From contig OX104114.1 in assembly GCA_944474755.1 (NCBI GenBank), forward strand, positions 41,915,070 to 41,979,069: a stretch of DNA of 64,000 bases, written 5' to 3'. Shown piece after piece: positions 24,901 to 33,900 of this stretch (position 1 is its first letter; each line of letters opens with the position of its first letter). The notes under the pieces were generated by a model. It saw only the letters and a list, made by a program, of their open reading frames with translations. It was not told the DNA's origin and searched no databases. Position numbers and translations under genes: made by a program. This DNA is from Limnoperna fortunei. Lineage: Eukaryota; Mollusca; Bivalvia; Mytilida; Modiolidae.

Positions 24901-27900
24901 CCAGGTTAACACTTTATCACCATAGTTCGGGTAAAAATTATTCGGACCCAAAATTTCCTTTGCAGTCCACCTTTAAACAATGAAATAGACTAGTGTATAT
25001 GAAAAGTAAGTTATATATTATGTATGCATGTACTTGGCTTAGGCTATGTTTCAAGTAAAATATAATAATTGTATATAGTAAATCCACCTTTAGTTATATC
25101 ATTTCAAAAATGTAAGGTTCTCAATGTGACAAAGATTACATGAAACATTTATCAAATTCTATTCACTGGTGTACATGTTTTGCTATAGGAAACCAAAATG
25201 TAAACTATTAGGTTCAATAACACTGTTATAAAGATTGTGTGAAAAGTATTTTGTAGTGCAGTAAAAATTGCATAACGGGTCATCATTGTGCAGGGAGTGT
25301 GGTACATGCCATACACGTTGCCCATTAAGTTCCGTGGTCAGGCTTTACGTAGTGGACCTTGATAGCACCATCACGCCAACAAAAGGGCCTCCCCGATTCG
25401 ACAACTGAGGATGCGCCGAAATATCCCCGTGGGTGAAGTCTTACAGTGTATCAATATTAAATACAATTCAATGTGTTTTATAAATGTAGATAAACTTTAA
25501 AATAAGTAGAAATATGTGTATACATTAATTTGTTTATTGTGTGAAATTAGTAATGACCGCAACAATTACCTTGATCGTCCATTAATAGCCATATTTTGAA
25601 AGAAATTATTGATATTAACAATTATTCAAGAATATAGTAAAGTTATATCTAAAGTTTAAACTTGTGGTTTATTTTGTAAACTGCAGTATATTCCTGTGCT
25701 CCAAGCAAATCAAAATATTGTATACAAAATAACAGAAGACGAAATTGCGTTTTGTTATAATAATAGTGGTTAATGGTTGAGACTACATTAACACAAGTCT
25801 GAAACGATGTTTGGAAAACGTTTTGTCATAGACGTACAAGCCCAGACAATCAACAAATATATTTCAATACGTTGAGAAAAACAACCGTGGAACCGAATGG
25901 CAAACAATAGTAGAAAGTGAAGGGAAATTACAAATTGAACACGCATCACCGACAGAAAACAGAAACAATATTAACTTAAACCAAATGGTCAGACGCAGAT
26001 GCTCCAGACCAGTAATCTGTCCCTGCCTATAATTCAGCTGTACCGTCACTCATTGTCACGACATGTAACAATTAAATTGTTAAATTCATGAAGAGGACTG
26101 TCATTCTTAATAATGGACGCTACTCCTTTACCCTGGTTGAGCTGTATATTCCGAAGAAAACCCAGTTACTGTAGCTGCCCACATTCTAACTGAAACAAAA
26201 AACATCTGGAATATAATATATAATAGGTTTCGAAATAACATAAGTATTCGGCTATCTGTATAACATTGATCATTTGAATTTGTATAGTCACGTTCTTTAA
26301 GACAAGTAAACATATGAATGCACACAGGTTGAGAATTTAGATGCATTCTCGTCGGAATTATGGTTTACGTGTTTTAGAGTGTCACGATGTACGATAAAAA
26401 ATTTCATTTTTTCAGTCGTCTAGTAGCCGCTCTCTAAACCAAATTTCCTTTATAATGGTACATTTCGTTTTCTTAATTCATTGATAATATGTCTATGCTA
26501 CGGCTCCCTGATTGTCAAGCTACCATTCAATCAGCAAGTCAATTAATTAAACAAACAACTGAATGGCAGTTTGTATTCAAGTTGAATTAAATATATTTGT
26601 CAGAAAAACCCCAAAAATTTTAATTCAATGTACCAAAAGAAAATTACAAAGTACCATGACGTTATTGAAAGAACAAAGTCTTAGTAAGAAATAACATAGC
26701 AATAGCAAACAACCAACGCAAGAATACAACAAGCAATAGGCACTCAATACTTACAACACTTCCTTCCAACAAAATGGTGATGCAATAATTTTTTGTCAAG
26801 AAAACCTATTGAAATCGCAACAACCAGAGAATGTATTAAAAACGTACCTCGCAATTCATCGATTTACATATTTCTCAATGTGAATGATAAACCATAAAGG
26901 TTTAAACCGCAAACTTATAGTTATATTTTTTTCCTACGCTTTGTATCCCACATTATCTATATACAGCGATGACTAGTCGTCATATCTGGAGACATTAGTG
27001 CATTAGCGGGAGGTTTGGCATGCCATAAAACCTGGTTTAACCCAGCATTTCTTTTAACGTTTAGTTTAAACATATTTTATTTGCTCAAATAGGCAAGTAT
27101 ACAGTATGTTACAAAAATATTGATAGAGCAAAACTAAACTTTTGATGACAAATATTAAAGGAAAAATAGAACAAGAAGGAAATCAAATAGCGAGCAAGAT
27201 TGATCTGATAGATGTGATGATGTATGTGATTTCAAATCCTTGTGAGTAATGATTCAACCGATTGGGTTCCTTTCTGACCCTTTGATATACTCAAAAAAAT
27301 GCTTAAAGACTTTTTCATTCAGCTCATTAAACAATTGTAATATACCAGATGTAATAAGTTCTAGATTTACTGGACAGTAGATTGGCAGCCACTGAAGCTT
27401 TTCAAATAATCTATTTCTAATGTTAGCATATCTCGAACATTAAAACAAGTAATGATTTGAATCGTCAGACCCACAGCGACAAGATGGATCAGATATAATA
27501 TTTACCTTGTATATGTCATAATTCAATGGAGTTTAGTAACTGATATTAAGTCTTTAAGTGTAAACCTCATATCTGGTAGGATGATATTTAAAAATAACAT
27601 GAATTCAGTTTTTTCGGGGTTTAATTACATTAACCATTTTTTAACATTGGTGCAGCTCTTTCAAATCGTAATTACTAACAGCCTTTTTCTGCAAAGTATC
27701 TCGCCCGGAATAACTAAACGACGTCTCATCAGCAACCAGTCTACATAGGGAAACAAGTTTTTCAGCTATATCATTAATATAAATAAAAAATAATAAAGGA
27801 CCCTTGCGGAACACCAGCATACACATTGCAAAGCTCGGTTGACGACTGTTTGATTAACTACTCTCTGTTGCCTATTATTAAAATAGCTTTTAAGCCATTC

Positions 27901-30900
27901 TAATAAATTTGCATTAATGCTATACGATTTCATTTTATGCAATAAACCTTTATGCCAAACTTTACTGAAAGCTTTGGTAAAATCAAAGAAAACAAAGCAA
28001 TTGATTTCCTTCTCCAGTGAATTTAAAATTCAGATGTATATTTCTAACAACTGGTGAACTGGGGAACAATTGGAAAGAAAGAAAAACTGGTTTGATATAT
28101 TAGAAAATAGCAAAGAAAACCTACCAAATAACAAGAGCCAAAAGCCAAAGGACATTTACAATCCGGATATAGACAAACACAACACAAAAACCGAACACAT
28201 AAAACATAGAAAGAGAGTAACCCGAACCCAATAAAACCATGGGTGCACTCAGGTGCTACTGACGAGTAATCAGTGTTTGACTCTAATTAGACACCCGTCG
28301 AGGTACTCATTGTCATGTCTAGGGGAAAGTCAAATCCAGGAATAGGAAACACTACCTATGACTCATCGAAAATGTCAGATAATATTTGAGACACTGATTT
28401 CCCATTACGATCAATTAAGTCATGGTGACGACCATAGAACCTTTGGAGAGATAACATCAACCTAGGTACAACAAACCCTTGTTTGAGTAGTTTAGCAGTC
28501 AACAGCAGTGATCGGTCTAGAAAATCGGAATACTGATCCCAGGATCTAGAATAACTAGATTATTACTTTGCATGTGGTTAAAGATATACTTATAAATAAC
28601 ACGTTCAATTACCTTGACGACTCAACTAATAAGCGATATTGGTCTATAATTAGACGGTATTGAAATGTCACCCTTTTTGAATATTTCAATAACATTTGCA
28701 ATCTTCCAACCAGATGGGTATTTGTATTGATTTATTAAAAATCAATTGTAGTGGAATTGCTACTTTTGCTGAACAAGTTTTAATATTTTGTGGCTTATTA
28801 TGTCTGGCCCTAATGCTTTGTTTGGTTCTATAGTTTTTATAATGTCAACAAATTCTTCTTTACTCTTTAATGTGTCATGTAGTTGTATATTTGTCTTCAG
28901 TTCAAATTCGGGAAGAATAACGAAAAACATTTTCGTCATTTAATGTTTCTGTATTTAATAGCTAACGTTTCTTGTCGACATTGAAAACAACATCTCCAAA
29001 GCTGTGATTTTGAATGACATTCTGAAGTGGAGGTATATTATAACATCCGTTATTTGATTTTATTAACATTTTCATAGTTTTCCTACCGCAGGTCGGGGGT
29101 TTTCTCCGGGTACTCCGGCTTCCTCCCCCAATAAAAACTGGACGCCATGATATAGCTGAAAAATTGCTGAAAGTGGCGTTAAACACCGTCAAACAAACCA
29201 AACAAACATAGTTTTCCAAGTTTGAAGTACCTGTATCAAGTCAGGACCATTACTGTAGTTTTTATATTTGTGGTTGGTTTTCGAGTTTGCCAGTTTTTTT
29301 TTACTTTGATTAGTAGATTGTCTTTTTCGACAGTTTTCTTACTGTTCGGTATTTTAATTATGTCTCCCAAACGAAGTTTTTTTTCGGTTTCTTATTATGT
29401 CTCCCAAACGACATATTTGTTATTGTATGGTTTCTTATTATTATTCTGAGATGCAATGCCCAATCAATATGAAACTTTGGGATTATGTTAAGAGTGACCT
29501 GAAGTTTTGCAATCCATTTCTGGAATTTCGTAATGGATGCCCTGCCGTTCCCATGGAAACGGGGGTCATAATATGAACATTGCATTATCTTGGTAAAAAT
29601 TGGTATTTGGGGGTTTTCAAAATGCTGGAGATTATAGTGACAATTGGGGTTCGTCTGGGAGACATTTTGTGTTGGCATTCCAACACAATCAGCACTTGTT
29701 ACCATAATTTCGATCCCTTATTATTCTAGCAGTTTAAAATGCAACCACCAACGTAGATGTAGAAAATGTACAAATAAGAAAAAAACTCTGATATAACATA
29801 TTATTGCCAACGACATAACATAACCAAACAATATCTTTGTTTTCCTATGTAAAGATAATTCTGTAATTTATACATTTTAATTTGACCTTTATATGTTATT
29901 CCAATAGTACTAAACCCAAACTTTGGTGATACAGGATCTTGCGCCACATAGTATATTTCAGCGTATAACTTACTCTGGTCACTGCTTAACAAAGCATATT
30001 CATAGCCATCAGTGCTACAAGGTAGTAAAACAATTAGAGAAAAAAGGTTTGAATAACATCGAAATTGATGGTATATTTTATACCTTCATGTAACATTTTT
30101 ATACGACTATTGTTATACAAATGCAGTTGCCTTTAAATAAATTGTCATACAAAATATCAACATTTTAAAATCTACTATGCCATTAGCGCTTTTCGTCTCA
30201 TGACGACTTATCATTGGCACTCAAACACAAATTTAAGGATAAATATTCACAATAACATTTTTACGACTATCGTATGTTTTATTTAAACACAAACTTCGTT
30301 GTAAATCACAACTTATATATTATTTGGCAATTATTTCAATGTCCTAACTGATATTAAGACATTAAAACAAAATTACTTATTACTTTTAAAATTTATCAGT
30401 TAAAGGTTAACATATTGGTATAGCAAATTGTCAGTTTGATCGTACAGAATATACTGTAGTTTTCCTGCATTCTCATGATGAATTAACACTTTACTGTTTA
30501 CTTGTGTGTGTGTGTGTTTTCAATCGATACCAACAATATAAAGGATATCATACGGATACCCGTACCTATTATTGCGTGTATTTAAACGAAGAAACTAACT
30601 AAAACGTAATTTTACTTACTTTATAAGCACACTGTAGCTGGCACCAGTTATAATATTGCCATTATCGTCAATTGCGTTTGGAGTAGCAGACATTAACATA
30701 TCTAGACTAAATCCTGTAAACGGTGCAGAATACCTTATTCGGAAATATGAAGTCGCGGTTCTTAAGTAAACGTCGAGCTAAAAATAGAAAGTATTTCAGT
30801 TCTAACATCGAATCGTTAAAAATAATCTGTTAAGAAATATAGACTTATAAACCAAGGATACAAGAAAAAAGACTAGTCCGTGCCTTCAATAAGTTTTACT

Positions 30901-33900
30901 ACCGATACCATTTCCATATTAAAAAATCTCGTTTGACAATATGATTGCTACGAAAGCCCAGAAGGCTTATTCGAGATTCGAGAATCGAAATTCGAGATTC
31001 GAGATTCGAATTTTGAAACTCGAGATTCGAGATTCGAAATTTAATATAGTTATAACCAATCACATTGCGTGTGACATAATCGTCTACCAATCAAAATAGT
31101 TCTTATATAAACGTAGCCACGTGCTATCAAGTTCGCGGGTTTTGTGCAATATAATTGTGTTCTTTAAAATTATTTTTATTTGAAGTTTTAACCGTCCACA
31201 TATTTGTCAAAGAATGACTGTGTTCAACATGTTTTTGTTAAAAAAATAAAATTTCTAAGCTTTATTTGTCATTTTATCAAATTAATTCAGTTCACAATTA
31301 CATCTTGATTTTACAGATCAAGAAACAAGAATGTACCTGTAGAACGGAATTCAACAAAACTTGGTGTGTAGGAAGTACACCATATGTTGTTGTGCATGTT
31401 AACAGGGAATTTTGATCTTCAAATTTTCGTGGGAGTTATGGCCCTTTGAACTTAATATTTGCTGAAAATACTCATTTATCATCTTGTCGGAGCTACTCCT
31501 TTCAAACTACTGTATGGAGTTTTACAAAACTTGGTATATGGTAGGTACAACATATTTAGTTGTGCATATTACCAGGGCATTTTGGTCCTCAAATTTTGTG
31601 TGGGGGCTATCAGGGGTGGATCCCTCCCTTTTGACGGAAAATTTGGTTGGATATATAGGAAATCATTGAAGCATGACCAAAGTGGGCCCCCTTTAGCCAT
31701 TCAGTGCCCGCCTTTTTCGAAATTTCTGGATCCGCCAGTTATTAGTTTCATTGATATCTTTCATTTGAATATTTATAATAAAAATTAGGAACTAATTTAT
31801 TTAGAAAGCGATCTCTACGGTGGTTATTACAAGTATTTAAAAAAGTTCTAATTAATCTCTTATGATTTTCGAATTTAATAAATAGCCTTTGATTTAAAAG
31901 TTTGAAAAATCAGAAATTTACCACAAATATACAGAACATTAGGTTAACATAATAAACAACTATGTGCAGTTTAGAGAAATTCTTCGAAGGCATTTGAAGG
32001 TGTAAGAATGAGGGATAGACATTGGTGTAAAATATTAAAAAAATAGTTTCAAAGTATTGCTGTTTTGGGTGTAAATGTAATTAAGCATTTGATGTTGGTA
32101 AAAGGATAAGCACATTGTTCAATAATTTGAATGCGATGCCAATATAACGATTATTTGAATGTATATTGTAAGTAAGCAACATACAAGAAACTCATTAATA
32201 ACCTTCTTGACACTACGGCGTTTGAAAGTTGAATGTCACGGCGACACTCGACCGTGGGTTGGATGCCTTGGCGACATGTCGCCTATAAGATATAAATGTA
32301 ATGAAATTAGGTACAAGCATATATGTATTTGAGAATTTTTTTTTTTTAATTTTATTATAAAAAATTTTGGAAAAACTATCTATGTTTTTAACATCACATT
32401 TTAAAAAGAATACATTTTAATTCCTGTAAAAGAGTATTAGGATATTCAAAACGTGTATATTTCACCGGTTTTAGCTGTATAAACTTAAATATACTTATAA
32501 TGCTTAAATACCAAGTGAACAGAAAAGTACTAATAACTATTTACATGTCATTTATTCGACCAATTTTAGAATATGCTGATGTTGTATGGGATAACTGTAC
32601 AACTTATGAAGCTAATCTATTGGAGAGTGTGCAAATTGAGGCAGGCAGAATTATCACCGGTTTAAGAATAAACTCGTCTAAAACTAAACTTTATGAAGAA
32701 CTTGGATGGGCGCCTCTTTATAAGAGAAGAGAAAAACATAAAGTTATATTATTATATAAGATTATGCACGGCTTAACGCCACAATATTTACTTGATATTG
32801 TACAACCATTTACAGTCAATATTCATAACTATAATCTGAGAAAAGCTATTTCAGAGAGTAATTTTTGAATTCCTTTTTGTAATTCTGTATCTTATGATAA
32901 GAGTTTTATTCCCAACACTTTTAAACTTTGGAATAATCTTCCAGAGTCAATTAAAACAAGTCCCTCCATTGAAATATTTAAGAAAAGGTTAAAATCTGAT
33001 GTACTGGCTTGTCCTGAATATTTCAATGAAGGAAATAGAAAAGAAAATATAATACTCTGTCAGATGCGAAATGATGCCAGTAATCTGAATAAACACTTAC
33101 TATGTCATCATTTATCTGATAGTTCTGTCTGTCCTCGTAACCATCCAAATGAAGATCCCGGCCATTTTTTCATGTATTGCCCCTCTTATAGTATTCAGAG
33201 ACAAAATCTTCTGAATACATTTGCAACTTTAAATATTGACTTTAACATTCAAAATATTTTATATGGCAGTCCAATTTGTAATAATGAACAAAATAAAACT
33301 TTGGTCCTATCTGTGCATGATTTCATAAAGGGATGTAAAAGATTTAATTAATTAGTTAATTAATTAATTAATAGTGATACAGGTATATAAATGAATATTA
33401 ATTAATATGATTAATGCATTATGTGTTATTTCTCTATTTTGTTTGTATATATGTTTGTTCTGTGTATTTATCTATTATTACTAGTTAAGTATCATCTATA
33501 TTTCCTTGCGATTTGTTCTCTCATGTACTCGAAAAGCCACAGATCTCACATTCCATATCATTGCTTGGAATCTATTTACATTTGGTTATGATATATACAT
33601 CAGATAATTCGTCTTCATTTTTCTTATTAATAATTACAAAAAAAACATTATAATAACTGAGATTTTTGGCTTACAATAGAATTTGAGTTGTCTTTCTTTG
33701 ACTTAATTATGACATGTCTCTGCCATTGTTTGATGTTACCATGGAGAGGATATATATATAGGCCTGGTCCTGCTATCCAATCCAATTCATGTGTTTCATG
33801 AATAAAATATGTTTAAATCAAATCAAACTTAAGATCAAACAAACACGTGTAGCTTCACAAAACACGACATACATGGGGACAGTTTGGAATTATAAAATAA

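Noticed and set aside
25573..25598. Minus-strand ATG reading MAINGRSR with a GTAATT donor in a fitting phase
   Set aside because: It competes with exon 26132-26189, which fits the discoidin-like module far better (FSSEYTAQPG joined to WTAKEILG), and it has no acceptor or signal peptide.
30899..31090. Repetitive protein frame (ESRIS repeats) on minus
   Set aside because: It is the translation of a TTCGAGA tandem tract, not a coiled-coil gene.
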